From positions 4,306,929 to 4,370,928 of the forward strand of contig CP042469.1 of assembly GCA_015243575.1 (NCBI GenBank): a stretch of 64,000 bases of DNA, read 5' to 3'. Under the pieces are notes generated by a model that was given only the letters and a program-made list of their open reading frames with translations, made no database searches and was not told the DNA's origin. This document shows positions 24,484-33,491 of this stretch, piece after piece; the stretch's first letter is position 1; each line of letters begins with the position of its first letter. The stretch is from Clostridiales bacterium. Lineage in GTDB: Bacteria > Bacillota > Clostridia > Peptostreptococcales > Anaerovoracaceae. The position numbers were made by a program, and so were the translations under genes.

Positions 24484-24885
24484 ATGGGATATTCATCGTT
24501 CGGAGGTTTTGACGGAATTATGTTCAGCATCATGCCTCTTTTTATGGCCGTTATATTTTTCATCGTCATTGGTATGATTATATTGACAGCTGTTCGGGGG
24601 GCAAAGGAGTGGAAAAGCAATAATGAGTCCCCGGTGCTTACGGTTGAAGCGGTCATTGTGACAAAACGCGTGGATGTTCATCATTTCCATAACGATGCGG
24701 GGCCGGACAATATCGGTCATACTTCAACCTCCACTACATATTATGCAACGTTTGAAGTTCCAAGCGGCGACCGCATGGAGTTTAGAGTCGGATCCCGTGA
24801 ATATGGCATGCTGGTGGAAGGGGATGCTGGAAAGCTGACCTTTCAGGGAACGCGTTATCAAGGATTTGAACGCATTAAGGATTAA
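24484..24885 (+). CDS. DUF2500-family membrane protein
   Basis: 133 residues. One N-terminal transmembrane segment (about residues 14-38), then a soluble beta-rich domain with VEAVIVTKRVDVHHFHND...TTYYATFEVPSGDRMEFRVGSREYGMLVEGDAGKLTFQGTRYQGFE, the DUF2500 pattern. AAAGGAG RBS. A 23-codon reading frame (24407-24478) ends in that RBS but has no RBS of its own. Function of the family is unknown. Confidence 0.8.
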   Translation: MGYSSFGGFDGIMFSIMPLFMAVIFFIVIGMIILTAVRGAKEWKSNNESPVLTVEAVIVTKRVDVHHFHNDAGPDNIGHTSTSTTYYATFEVPSGDRMEFRVGSREYGMLVEGDAGKLTFQGTRYQGFERIKD

Positions 24886-24979
24886 TCAGCTGACGCTGTA
24901 TCGTGGAGCCCTGCGGATTAAAGCATTCTAAGAGTTACGCTTTGGATCAGCGCAACTTTGGGTTGGCAACTCATAGCGA

Positions 24980-25405
24980 TTAACTCTGGCCCAATACTTT
25001 ATAAAGAAGGCGGTAGAGCGTGTTTGCTTCCTCTGCTGACAGAGGAATACAGCTTCCGATTTTACCGGGGATATCTACTGCCTGATCGCGCAGATGATAT
25101 CCTTTTTCTGTAAGTGATACGATTACACTTCGTTCATCTACAGAGCTTCTGGTTCTCAGAAGAAGGCCCTGTGCTTCCATTTTCTTCAGCAGAGGTGTAA
25201 GCGTGCCGCTGTCGAGATACAGCTCATCACCCAGCTCTTTGACCGTCAACTCCTGCTTTTCCCAGAGGACCATCATCACAATGTATTGGGTATAAGTCAG
25301 ACCGATCTTTTCCAGGTGAGGATGATACTTGCGGACAACCTCTTTGGAACAGGCGTAGAGCGGAAAACAGAGCTGGTTTTTTAATTTCAGAGCATCATAA
25401 TTCAT
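24980..25405 (-). CDS. ohrR: OhrR-type MarR-family organic-peroxide sensor
   Basis: 141 residues. MarR winged helix with the OhrR signature: LCFPLYACSKEVVRKYHPHLEKIGLTYTQYIVMMVLWE, LDSGTLTPLLKKMEAQGLLLRTRSSVDERSVIVSLTEKG. Cys13 is in the position of the reactive N-terminal Cys15 of B. subtilis OhrR, the residue oxidised by organic hydroperoxides. It lies 37 bp downstream of the glutathione peroxidase gene, in the same direction, so it is probably in the same transcript and autoregulated. An OhrR-type double operator covers the peroxidase promoter at 26025-26058. No ohr gene is nearby; the peroxidase seems to be its target instead. Confidence 0.88.
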   Translation of the reverse strand: MNYDALKLKNQLCFPLYACSKEVVRKYHPHLEKIGLTYTQYIVMMVLWEKQELTVKELGDELYLDSGTLTPLLKKMEAQGLLLRTRSSVDERSVIVSLTEKGYHLRDQAVDIPGKIGSCIPLSAEEANTLYRLLYKVLGQS

Positions 25406-25442
25406 CTAAAGATACCTAACTTTCTATGGAGTCTTCAAGCTT

Positions 25443-25919
25443 TTATTGTAGCATTGCAGCGATGTCTTTTTCCAGCTTTTCTGGTTTGTCAGCAGGTGCG
25501 TATCTGCCGACCACATTGCCGGATTGATCCACTAAAAACTTTGTGAAATTCCACTTAATCTTGCTGCCGAGCAGACCTCCCTTTTGCCCTTTTAAATACG
25601 TATAAAGAGGACTTTCATTGGGGCCGTTTACATCAATCTTCGCAAACTGGGGGAAGGCTGTTCCAAAGTTTAAGGTGCAGAAACTATGAATCTCTTCGGC
25701 TGTTCCAGGCGCCTGATTCAGGAACTGATTACAGGGAAAATCCAGAATTTCAAAGCCTTTATCCTGATACGTTTCATAAAGTTTTTGAAGTCCGTCATAT
25801 TGGGGTGTAAATCCGCAGCCCGTAGCGGTATTGACAATCAGCAAAACCTTTCCTTTATATTCGGATAGGGGCACATCATTTCCATTCATGTTCTTTACCT
25901 TGATGTCATAAATACTCAT
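25443..25919 (-). CDS. Glutathione peroxidase-family peroxidase
   Basis: 158 residues, the non-selenium bacterial Gpx family (thioredoxin-dependent in most bacteria). Cys35 in TATGCGFTPQYDGL is the peroxidatic residue, then LDFPCNQF (Cys63) and Cys81 as the probable resolving cysteine. Gln and Trp of the catalytic tetrad appear (CNQF; KWNFTKFLVD). It reduces hydroperoxides in the cytoplasm. AAAGGAAAAAG RBS. First gene of a two-gene unit with ohrR. Confidence 0.92.
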   Translation of the reverse strand: MSIYDIKVKNMNGNDVPLSEYKGKVLLIVNTATGCGFTPQYDGLQKLYETYQDKGFEILDFPCNQFLNQAPGTAEEIHSFCTLNFGTAFPQFAKIDVNGPNESPLYTYLKGQKGGLLGSKIKWNFTKFLVDQSGNVVGRYAPADKPEKLEKDIAAMLQ

Positions 25920-26024
25920 ATTCTTTTTCCTTTCTGAGCGCTGCTCGTTTCATATTATTTGAGTCAAACTTGCTTTTTAATCGAATAAAGAAACAATTGA
26001 TCATAATAGATTTTTCATAAATGA

Positions 26025-26058
26025 TTTATAACAATTAAATTGTACACAATCAAATTGA
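26025..26058 (-). promoter_or_regulatory. Promoter of the peroxidase gene covered by a double OhrR-type operator
   Basis: On the minus strand TTGATT (26053-26048), 17-bp spacer, TATAAA (26030-26025). Two inverted repeats cover it: ACAATTAAATTGT at 26031-26043 (perfect) and ACAATCAAATTGA at 26046-26058 (near-perfect), centres 15 bp apart. This matches in sequence and spacing my memory of the B. subtilis ohrA operator bound by OhrR. The rest of 25920-26277 shows nothing else convincing. Confidence 0.8.
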
Positions 26059-26277
26059 TGATGTCAAGATACTCATTAGAGGGAATGAAAGGAAAAGAAA
26101 AAACAGAAATAGGTCTTTCCTTTTTTCACTGTTGAATCAGGATAACAGTTCTTTTCGAAATAATTTTATGATAGAATAAGCATAACCATAAAATGGAAAA
26201 GTGTAGACATTTGATCAAATTGTTCGCTGCGAATTTCTCCAGCGGTAATTTAGGAAAGAATAGGTAGGTGAATCGTA

Positions 26278-27159
26278 GTGCATCGCTTTGTATCGTTCAC
26301 AAAAAAACTGAAATGGTTCGGATTGTTGGGCCTCCTGGGGTATGTAACCCCTTATGAAAACCTGAAGCTCCTATGGCTGATATGGCTGCTGTGCTTCTTT
26401 GAAATTATTGCTGAGTGGCGGATTCTCTGCCAATCAATGCTGCAGCTGATAGGGATTTTTGCAGTAAACCTTAGACCATCAGACAGGCAGTCCCTTGCTG
26501 TAAGCACAAGGACTGAAAATTGCTATCGCCTGCCGTTCACAGGGCAGTGGACCGTGGTCAATGGAGGCATTGATAAAGAAATGTCCCATTCCTGGAGCAT
26601 TCCGGCTCAGCGCTATGCTTATGATTTCCTGATTCTGGATGAAGAAGGGAAAAGCCACATGGGAGATCCGCGGAAGCCTGAAAGCTACTATTGCTATAAT
26701 CGGGATATCCTTGCACCATGTGACGGCACCGTATTATCGATTCAGGATGGCTATGAGGACAGCCTTATTGACGGAAAAGGAAGTGCAGACTGCAGAGCAA
26801 AAGACATCAGAGGAAACCATATTCTGATCAGCCACGGAGATAATGAATACAGTCTGATCGCTCATATTAAAAAAAATAGCTTCCTTGTTGGGATTGGAGA
26901 TATGGTGACTCGCGGTCAGGTGATGGCAAAATGCGGAAATTCAGGGAATTCATCGGAACCCCATATCCATTATCAACTGCAGGACGGCGAGAGCTTTTAT
27001 TTTTCATCAGGGATGCCTGTGGGATTCTGCGACATTAAGGCTGAGAAAAAGGCGAATTATTCTAGTTTGGATCCCAGGAAGGTTCATGACCGTCTTGTAC
27101 GAGCAGATGATATAACTTATATCCAGAGAGGCTGGGCCGTAGAAAACCTGCAACCTTAA
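26278..27159 (+). CDS. M23 (LytM-like) peptidase-domain membrane protein
   Basis: 293 residues from GTG 26278 (GGTAGGTGAA just upstream). Hydrophobic segments in the first about 65 residues, then a peptidase M23 domain: SHSWSIPAQRYAYDF, APCDGTVLSI, GNHILISHGDNEYSLIAHIKKNSFLV, GDMVTRGQVMAKCGNSGNSSEPHIHYQLQDG. The HIH pair and the SHG/AH histidines fit the zinc site. The first ligand position reads RYAYD, with no His directly before it, so whether the first zinc ligand is supplied by an upstream His or is missing is unclear. It probably acts on cell-wall peptides at the membrane surface, or is a degenerate regulator. Confidence 0.8.
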   Translation: MHRFVSFTKKLKWFGLLGLLGYVTPYENLKLLWLIWLLCFFEIIAEWRILCQSMLQLIGIFAVNLRPSDRQSLAVSTRTENCYRLPFTGQWTVVNGGIDKEMSHSWSIPAQRYAYDFLILDEEGKSHMGDPRKPESYYCYNRDILAPCDGTVLSIQDGYEDSLIDGKGSADCRAKDIRGNHILISHGDNEYSLIAHIKKNSFLVGIGDMVTRGQVMAKCGNSGNSSEPHIHYQLQDGESFYFSSGMPVGFCDIKAEKKANYSSLDPRKVHDRLVRADDITYIQRGWAVENLQP

Positions 27160-27268
27160 ATAATATGCATGTGGATGGAACGGACCCTTTCAGTTGAATT
27201 TTTTGCTGAGATATCGTAAGATAAACGAAAAGGGCAACCCCAAGGATTGGAATTGTAGGAGCTGACTT

Positions 27269-28309
27269 ATGGCACATATCGTTTTTTTGATTCATATTTT
27301 GGCTTTCATTTTTGGCTGTGTTTGTATTATATTTTCAGCATTGCTTTATAGAAAGTACAAGAACGGAATCGCAAGGTATTATACATTATTTTTAACCTCT
27401 CTGCTGATGATACTACTGGAGAGAACCTTCACCTATTACAAGCTGGCAAGTATCTTGGAAGGGCAGTATTCCGATGTTGTCTTCTGGGTAATCTCCTGCA
27501 TGGGATGCGGGCTTTTAATTTTTTCCCTGCCGCTGCTTCTGGGTGAGCTGCTTGGGCTTGCCATTTCTAAGAGAAAGAGGCTTATCTTTGGTCTGCTTGC
27601 ATTCCTTCCGACCATAGCACTTGTATTATATTACACACTTCCGTACAAGATACTAATTCTCAATATCATTGATGCGATCCTGTTTTTGCTGCTGCTGTAT
27701 TGTTTCTGTCTAGCCGTTGTGCTGCGCAGTTCCTTTAAGTCGCTGGATATGAAACGGATGATTTCTCCCTTTATGATTCTCCTGGCTGTCTGGCTGCCAG
27801 CAGTATTTCTTGATTTCCGGCTGCAGCAGGTTCCTGGCATACAGAATCTCTTTCCATATGGATTTTTATCCATCCCAATTTTCTATACGGCGTGGAATAT
27901 CCTTACGGTTTATTACGGACGAAATTATTTGGATCTTGTAATGCTCTCGTCGAGAAGGGAAGGCGATGGATTACTGGAAAACCTCCTGGGAGAAAAGTTA
28001 GGAATGAAGGCTAAGGCGGAGGATGAGGATGAGGCAGGAGTGCTGGAAGAGAGGGAGTCGAAAGGAGAACGCGATCATGGGTTTGGACTCACAGACCGGG
28101 AGCAGGATGTGGCCGCATTGCTGATCAAAGGGTATAGCTATCAAAAGATCAGCGAAGAACTGTTTATTTCACTCTCCACCGCCAGAACCCATGGATATAA
28201 TATCTATAAGAAGGTCGGTGTCAGCAATAAGGTCGAACTGACCAATCGATTGAAATACCAGCCGCCTCATACAGATGAAGTAGCCAAAAATACACTAAAA
28301 ATAGAGTAA
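27269..28309 (+). CDS. Membrane-embedded LuxR-family transcriptional regulator
   Basis: 346 residues. About seven hydrophobic helices in residues 1-225, an acidic linker (EDEDEAGVLEERES), then a C-terminal LuxR/FixJ helix-turn-helix: GLTDREQDVAALLIKGYSYQKISEELFISLSTARTHGYNIYKKVGVSNKVEL. A one-component receptor: the membrane part would sense a signal and the HTH would bind DNA while tethered. RBS GGAG. It lies about 100 bp upstream of the alpha/beta hydrolase gene, whose expression it may control. Signal unknown. Confidence 0.85.
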   Translation: MAHIVFLIHILAFIFGCVCIIFSALLYRKYKNGIARYYTLFLTSLLMILLERTFTYYKLASILEGQYSDVVFWVISCMGCGLLIFSLPLLLGELLGLAISKRKRLIFGLLAFLPTIALVLYYTLPYKILILNIIDAILFLLLLYCFCLAVVLRSSFKSLDMKRMISPFMILLAVWLPAVFLDFRLQQVPGIQNLFPYGFLSIPIFYTAWNILTVYYGRNYLDLVMLSSRREGDGLLENLLGEKLGMKAKAEDEDEAGVLEERESKGERDHGFGLTDREQDVAALLIKGYSYQKISEELFISLSTARTHGYNIYKKVGVSNKVELTNRLKYQPPHTDEVAKNTLKIE

Positions 28310-28410
28310 ATCATACAAATAGCTGACTGGATTTCAGTTGTTTGACGGAGAGACATATCCACCTGATTGCGTTATCGTAAATACATAAGATAAAATATCA
28401 GGAGGAATTT

Positions 28411-29406
28411 ATGAATTTCAGAAAATTGATGTTGAAAGCGGCAGCCTTTACAGCAGGGCTCATTATTCTATGTATCGTCGTTTCGCTGCCATTCTATTAT
28501 TATGATATGTCTAAGCTGAAAGAAGCTTTGGAAGCCGGAAGTAAAACCATTCAATCTCCATATGGGACAATTGAGTATGTGGATATCGGAGAAGGAATTC
28601 CGGTTCTGGTTTCCCATGGCACCATGGGAGGCAGTGACTTTGGTGCGCTTCAGGCGAAGGGTTATCTCAGCGGCAAATATCGATTGATTGTACCTTCGCG
28701 GTTTGGATATCTTCGGTCTGCTATGGCGGAGGATGCTTCCTTCGAAGCGCAAGCAGATTGTTTTGCTTACCTGCTGGATTCCCTCAATGTGGATCAGGTA
28801 ATCGTAGAGGGCATGTCCGCAGGCGGTGTTCCGGCAATGCAATTTGCGGCGCGTTATCCGGAAAAGTGCGCCGGCCTGATCTTGCTTTCCACAGTGGCTT
28901 ATGCTCCCCCATCTGTCTATAAGTCCCAGGATCTTCCTGTCCCCGGTTTTGTGTATGATACGATGCTGAAGTCCGACTATTTTTTCTGGGTGCTGCTCAA
29001 GCTAACGCCCTCGGCAGTTCACAATATTGCCGGAGCATCGGAAAGCCTGAAGCGTAATTGCAGCCCGGAAGAACTGAAACTGCTGAACCGGCTAGGCTGG
29101 TCTTTTCTGCCAGTTTCCCAAAGGTTTGAAGGATGGAAGCAGGACAGTCGGAATATTAACAGCTTGACTGGATTGCCCCTTGATCAGATCACGGCCCCAA
29201 CCCTAATCGTGAGTGCGGATGATGATACCGTTGCACCTCAGGCTTGGAGCCGGTATACTGCAGAGCAGATTGCAGGAAGCCAGCTTGTAACTTACAAAAC
29301 AGGTGGACATATGCTGCTGGGGCACATGGAAGAGCTGAGGGAGCTGACAGGAAGCTTCATCAATGAGGCGTATGCTGCTGAAGACTGGAAATCGGAGGTA
29401 CAATAA
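28411..29406 (+). CDS. Membrane-anchored alpha/beta hydrolase
   Basis: 331 residues. N-terminal transmembrane helix (about residues 8-30), then an alpha/beta-hydrolase fold: IPVLVSHGTMGGSDFG (oxyanion region), nucleophile elbow GMSAGG with the catalytic Ser, acid residue in LIVSADDDTVAP, and catalytic His in TGGHMLLGH. AGGAGG RBS. Catalytic machinery is complete. Substrate unknown; the signal anchor suggests it works outside the membrane. Convergent, 4 bp apart, with the glycosyltransferase at 29411. Confidence 0.85.
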   Translation: MNFRKLMLKAAAFTAGLIILCIVVSLPFYYYDMSKLKEALEAGSKTIQSPYGTIEYVDIGEGIPVLVSHGTMGGSDFGALQAKGYLSGKYRLIVPSRFGYLRSAMAEDASFEAQADCFAYLLDSLNVDQVIVEGMSAGGVPAMQFAARYPEKCAGLILLSTVAYAPPSVYKSQDLPVPGFVYDTMLKSDYFFWVLLKLTPSAVHNIAGASESLKRNCSPEELKLLNRLGWSFLPVSQRFEGWKQDSRNINSLTGLPLDQITAPTLIVSADDDTVAPQAWSRYTAEQIAGSQLVTYKTGGHMLLGHMEELRELTGSFINEAYAAEDWKSEVQ

Positions 29407-29410
29407 AAAG

Positions 29411-30406
29411 CTAATAGTAGTATTTTTCCAGCAGCTTTAAAATATATTCCGCTCGCTGTTTGTAAGTGTGGTTTTCCACGCTTACAACTGCGTTTTCTCG
29501 AATCTTTCTCCATTCATCTTGATTCTTTTCGTAATAATGGACCAGTTCCATGGTTTCTTCAGGGGAAGAGGAAACGATGAGATCACGCCCTGGAACGAAA
29601 AGCTTTCTAATTGCCTCATTATCTGCAGAGAGTGCAAAACCGCCAGAACCTAAAATTTCAAAGGTGCGCTTGGTAATTGTATGCGGATGGTTTTGCGTTA
29701 CCAAATTGATAAAGCTGCTGTTATATGCGGCGCAGGTTCGTTCATAGGGCATATAGTTGTGATAAGTCAGCGTAGGGACATCCATTCCAAGAATTTGTTT
29801 TACCGTGGCTGCGTAACCCGAGTCTCCGTAAAGGTGAACCGTGTATTTATTTTCCAGTAGTGGTTTCAGCAAAATTTTTAGAGAATGGTACCGGTAATGA
29901 TCAGGATGAGATTTCACAAACATGGAATAGGAATTCCCAATCAGGTTAATAAAATATTTATCATTCTCATAGCCTGGCAACGGCTGATGGGAAACCGGGC
30001 TGTATGCATAATGCATCATTTCGCAAGGGAAGCCCTTCTCAATAATGAGTTCACGCATCTCCGGGCACATGGTCAGAACCAGGTCGGGCCTTGAATTGTA
30101 GATAACATCCATTTCGATGCCGTCTCCTGATACCGAGGCGAAGTATTTGCTTGAAATGCCATCAGTATCCCAATGGATATATTTCAAATGCTGCGGCCTG
30201 CTGCTTCCTACTACTTTCATCGCTTCCGCCTTCAGTTCTATGGGGGTCCCCAGGGTGATGAGGAGGTCGGCATCTGTTGTGCTAAATATTTGCTGGATTT
30301 GATTTTCATTTGATGCGTTAATAATCTGCGCGTCGCAGCCAGCTTTCAGAAAACCCCACAGCATATCGACAGAAAACAATCTATTTCCAAGGATAAGAAC
30401 TTTCAT
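29411..30406 (-). CDS. CgeB-like glycosyltransferase
   Basis: 331 residues. N-terminal MKVLILGNRLFSVDMLWGFLKAGCDAQII and a C-terminal Glyco_trans_1_2 segment: TITKRTFEILGSGGFALSADNEAIRKLFVPGRDLIVSSSPEETMELVHYY. This is the arrangement of the CgeB/spore-maturation glycosyltransferase group (GT-B fold), which decorates surface glycans or spore-crust proteins. AAAGG RBS. Last gene of the leftward glycan operon with capE, capF and the GT2 gene. The sugar donor may be the nucleotide sugar made by CapE/CapF; that is inference. Confidence 0.8.
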   Translation of the reverse strand: MKVLILGNRLFSVDMLWGFLKAGCDAQIINASNENQIQQIFSTTDADLLITLGTPIELKAEAMKVVGSSRPQHLKYIHWDTDGISSKYFASVSGDGIEMDVIYNSRPDLVLTMCPEMRELIIEKGFPCEMMHYAYSPVSHQPLPGYENDKYFINLIGNSYSMFVKSHPDHYRYHSLKILLKPLLENKYTVHLYGDSGYAATVKQILGMDVPTLTYHNYMPYERTCAAYNSSFINLVTQNHPHTITKRTFEILGSGGFALSADNEAIRKLFVPGRDLIVSSSPEETMELVHYYEKNQDEWRKIRENAVVSVENHTYKQRAEYILKLLEKYYY

Positions 30407-30479
30407 ATGATATTACCTTTCACGCTTCCCTTAGGGGAAGGCTGTATTTTATGATTTTTAGCAGCTGAAGAGGGTAGCG

Positions 30480-31334
30480 TTATGGTTTGTTAATCGCTGC
30501 TATGTTCTCAATATAGCGAGTTAAAAAGTATCGCTTATGCCATGGGCTGCTGTGAAGCGTGCTCAGGGCTTTTAGTCCCATAGCACCGTACTGCTTCACA
30601 AGGCCTTCGTAATTCACCTTTACATTATCCTTTACGGCGAGCCGCTGCCCGGCAACGGCATGATAAACCACAGAATTATAATTTATATTAGGATGCCATG
30701 CCCTCCGTGTACCATAGTAGTAATAGTAACCAAGCAGCATGCTGTCATCCTCAAAGCACTGACGGCCTCGCAGAAAAGCGGCATTGTAACCGCCGGTTTC
30801 CTTTAATATGGAGGAAACATGAATACAGGGATTTGTGAAGCCTGGTACGATCTGATCGACGCAAAGTCCTGCAAGGAAATCGTTATACGAAGAAACGCTG
30901 TCTGGCAGTGTCACCGCTTTGTTTAGAAAGGGCATTCGCCCTTGATTATCTACGATTCCGCAGCTGATCAGCGGTTCGTCATGCTCTTTTAGATATTGCA
31001 CCAACACATCCTCCCAGTTGGGAGGAAAGATCATATCGGGATGAAGCTCGCTGATAAATTCTGTCTCCGGTAGTATGGACCAAATATATTCAAAACACCG
31101 TTGACGTCCTATTGTCGTGCCCACATTGAAGCCGTCTCCAATGATGCGGCAATCAAGTTGACTGATTGATGTTAAGGTTTTCAGTGCTTCATTGCTCATG
31201 GAACCCTGGTTGTAGATCACCAGGGTCTTATAGGTGCTCTTTTCCAGCGATTTCAGACAGTTGGCTGCTAGAATCATATCCTCCAGCGCTCGTTCCTGAC
31301 GAAACATGAAAAGCAGTGTATGAACAAGACTCAA
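30480..31334 (-). CDS. Family-2-type glycosyltransferase
   Basis: About 284 residues from TTG 31334 (AGGGGG eight bases upstream); a GTG at 31343 would add three codons but abuts the RBS. GT-A features: an N-terminal LVHTLLFMFRQERALEDMILAANCLKSL, GDGFNVGTTIGRQRCFEYI and ISELHPDMIFPPNWEDVLV, where the D-x-D-like HPDM would hold the metal and donor, then a CFEDDSMLLGYYYYYG acceptor segment. Immediately follows capF (translation nearly overlapping). Probably transfers the CapE/CapF-derived sugar or another hexose onto a glycan. Confidence 0.75.
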   Translation of the reverse strand: MSLVHTLLFMFRQERALEDMILAANCLKSLEKSTYKTLVIYNQGSMSNEALKTLTSISQLDCRIIGDGFNVGTTIGRQRCFEYIWSILPETEFISELHPDMIFPPNWEDVLVQYLKEHDEPLISCGIVDNQGRMPFLNKAVTLPDSVSSYNDFLAGLCVDQIVPGFTNPCIHVSSILKETGGYNAAFLRGRQCFEDDSMLLGYYYYYGTRRAWHPNINYNSVVYHAVAGQRLAVKDNVKVNYEGLVKQYGAMGLKALSTLHSSPWHKRYFLTRYIENIAAINKP

Positions 31335-31335
31335 C

Positions 31336-32478
31336 TCAGACACCCCCTAAATGAGGGAGGGACGATGCTGGATCTACAATCGCGGGATGTGTATCAGGAT
31401 TGCTTGGGTCGAAGATTTGATTGGCCCATACAAGCATAACCATATCAGAACTTCCGGTGTTGAGGATATCGTGAGTATATCCCGGCGGGATATCCAACAC
31501 CTCCAGCCGTTCTGCTGAGACTGGATAAAGCAGAAGTTTCTCATCCCCCAGTCTGCGGAATCGGATTAGGCCGGAACCGGAGACAACGATGAGCTTTTCT
31601 GTTTTTGTGTGGTGCCAATGTCCAGCCTTCACCATACCGGGTTTTGTAATGTTAACAGAGACCTGACCAGCATCCACTGACTTAAGCGCCTCTGCGAAGA
31701 GTCCGCGGTGGTCTTTGTGTTCCAGGAGCGGATAACGGAATTCCTCTTCCGGCAGATAGCTCAGGTAAGTGCTGTAGAGCTTACGAATCAACGGATCGCT
31801 CACTTTGGGAACCGTGAGGTTCTCTCTGCTTTGTGGAAAGCTTCTTATGATTTCAACCAAACTGCCTACCGTAGTGTGATAGACTGGATCGACTTCGCAG
31901 AAATCGCCATTTCGCAGGGCTTCTCCCTGGAGCGCTGCTGTAAAAGCATTCAAAACGTCGTCAATATACACCAGCGTCAATGCTGATTGGGGATCGTCAA
32001 TCCGCAGGGGAAGTCCCCTGGCCGTATTATGACAAAATGTGGCGACAGCGCTGTTATAATTCGGCGCACACCACTTGCCGAAAACATTTGGCAGACGATA
32101 GATATAAAAATCAGCCTGCGTTTCACGGCCATACGCAAGAACCAGATCCTCTGCTTTCTTTTTGCTTCGGCCGTATGGATTATCAAGAAGGGCCTGCACG
32201 GACGAAGACATCAGCACAGGTATCCTTCTATTTTCTTTTTTCAGCGCCTCCAAAAGCACGGCGGTCAGCAGATAATTTCCTGCAAAGTCGGACTCGTCGT
32301 CCGGACGGTTGATTCCGGCAAGATGAAAAACGAAATCACAGTCAGAAGTATATTGCTGCAATACTGTCTCGTCGTCAGGGCGGTCATATTTCAAAAGGTT
32401 GTCATAGCCCATAGCCTCTAAGTGAGCACATAAGTTTCTGCCGACAAAGCCATTGGAGCCGGTGATTAGTATCTTCAT
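31336..32478 (-). CDS. capF: CapF-like bifunctional UDP-sugar reductase/cupin epimerase
   Basis: 380 residues from ATG 32478, which overlaps the capE stop as ATGA; a GTG at 32490 is less likely. N-terminal extended SDR domain: TGSNGFVGRNL, FHLAGINRPDDESDF, MSSSVQALLDNPYGRSKKKAED (Y-x3-K), RLPNVFGKWCAPNYNSAVATFCHN. C-terminal cupin (about residues 255-375): DHRGLFAEALKS, GHWHHTKTEKLIVVSGSG, IPPGYTHDI. This two-domain form is CapF/WbjC/FnlB: the cupin epimerises C3 of the CapE product and the SDR domain reduces it to UDP-2-acetamido-2,6-dideoxy-L-talose. Cytoplasmic. Confidence 0.9.
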   Translation of the reverse strand: MKILITGSNGFVGRNLCAHLEAMGYDNLLKYDRPDDETVLQQYTSDCDFVFHLAGINRPDDESDFAGNYLLTAVLLEALKKENRRIPVLMSSSVQALLDNPYGRSKKKAEDLVLAYGRETQADFYIYRLPNVFGKWCAPNYNSAVATFCHNTARGLPLRIDDPQSALTLVYIDDVLNAFTAALQGEALRNGDFCEVDPVYHTTVGSLVEIIRSFPQSRENLTVPKVSDPLIRKLYSTYLSYLPEEEFRYPLLEHKDHRGLFAEALKSVDAGQVSVNITKPGMVKAGHWHHTKTEKLIVVSGSGLIRFRRLGDEKLLLYPVSAERLEVLDIPPGYTHDILNTGSSDMVMLVWANQIFDPSNPDTHPAIVDPASSLPHLGGV

Positions 32479-33491
32479 TGACTGTTCCACATCCTTAATT
32501 CCTCCGCAACATATTCGCAGTCCAGCAGAGTTTGTTTTAGTTCCTGAGCTGTCAGCCGGTGGGTATTGCTGGAATTATACTCCTGCAGTTCACCAAGGCT
32601 TCGGTTCCCGTCACTAAAATATTTCGCATAGTTGAGTCTGCTTTCTTCCGCCGGTACGCGAAAATAATCTGACATATCCAGAGCCGCCGCCCGTTCTTCA
32701 CGGGTAAGCAGCGTCTCGTGCATCTTTTCACCCATTCTGACACCGATGATTTCAATCTCGTTATCTACATGAAAGAGCTCCTTTAAAACCTGCGCCAGGA
32801 CACCAATGGTTGAAGCGGGAGATTTCTTGACCATGAGATCGCCGGGCTGTGCATTCTGGAAAGCAAATAGAACAAGATCAATGGCCTCTTCTAAATTCAT
32901 TAGGAATCGGGTCATATCAGGATCGGTTATGGTGAGTGGCCTCCCGCTTTTGATCTGTTCGATAAACAGAGGAATCACAGACCCCCTCGATGCCATCACA
33001 TTTCCGTAACGAGTGCCGCAGATCAGCGTGTCTTTTGACGACCGAGATTTGGCCATGAAGATTTTCTCCATGATCGCTTTGGACATTCCCATGGCGTTGA
33101 CTGGATAGACGGCCTTATCTGTGGATAGGCAGACTACTTTTTTAACACCCTCTTCTATGGCAGAAGACAGCACGTTTTCCGTGCCGAGTGCATTGGTTTT
33201 CAAGGCTTCCAGAGGAAAGAACTCGCAGCTTGGCACCTGTTTCAGTGCTGCTGCGTGAAAGATATAGTCAACACCTTGTACGGCGTTTTTTACACTGGTA
33301 ATATCCCGGACATCTCCGAGTAAAAATTTTAGCTTGTTGTTGTTGTATGCTTTTCGCATATCATCCTGTTTTTTTTCATCACGGGAGAAGATTCTGATCT
33401 CAGCGATTTCCGTATCAAGAAACCGTTTGAGTACGGCATTTCCGAAGGAACCCGTTCCACCGGTGATGAGCAGCGTCTTGTCTTTGAACAT
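32475..33491 (-). CDS. capE: CapE-like UDP-GlcNAc 4,6-dehydratase/5-epimerase
   Basis: 338 residues. Extended SDR: TGGTGSFGNAVLKRFL (NADP binding), LGDVRD, FHAAALKQVPSCEFFPLEALKTN, CLSTDKAVYPVNAMGMSKAIMEK. The active-site Tyr is replaced by Met in MGMSK, as in CapE/FnlA. Converts UDP-GlcNAc into UDP-2-acetamido-2,6-dideoxy-L-arabino-4-hexulose. First gene of the operon capE-capF-GT2-CgeB-like; the C-terminus is DCEYVAEELRMWNSQ, whose last bases overlap capF. No CapG-type 2-epimerase follows. Confidence 0.92.
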   Translation of the reverse strand: MFKDKTLLITGGTGSFGNAVLKRFLDTEIAEIRIFSRDEKKQDDMRKAYNNNKLKFLLGDVRDITSVKNAVQGVDYIFHAAALKQVPSCEFFPLEALKTNALGTENVLSSAIEEGVKKVVCLSTDKAVYPVNAMGMSKAIMEKIFMAKSRSSKDTLICGTRYGNVMASRGSVIPLFIEQIKSGRPLTITDPDMTRFLMNLEEAIDLVLFAFQNAQPGDLMVKKSPASTIGVLAQVLKELFHVDNEIEIIGVRMGEKMHETLLTREERAAALDMSDYFRVPAEESRLNYAKYFSDGNRSLGELQEYNSSNTHRLTAQELKQTLLDCEYVAEELRMWNSQ

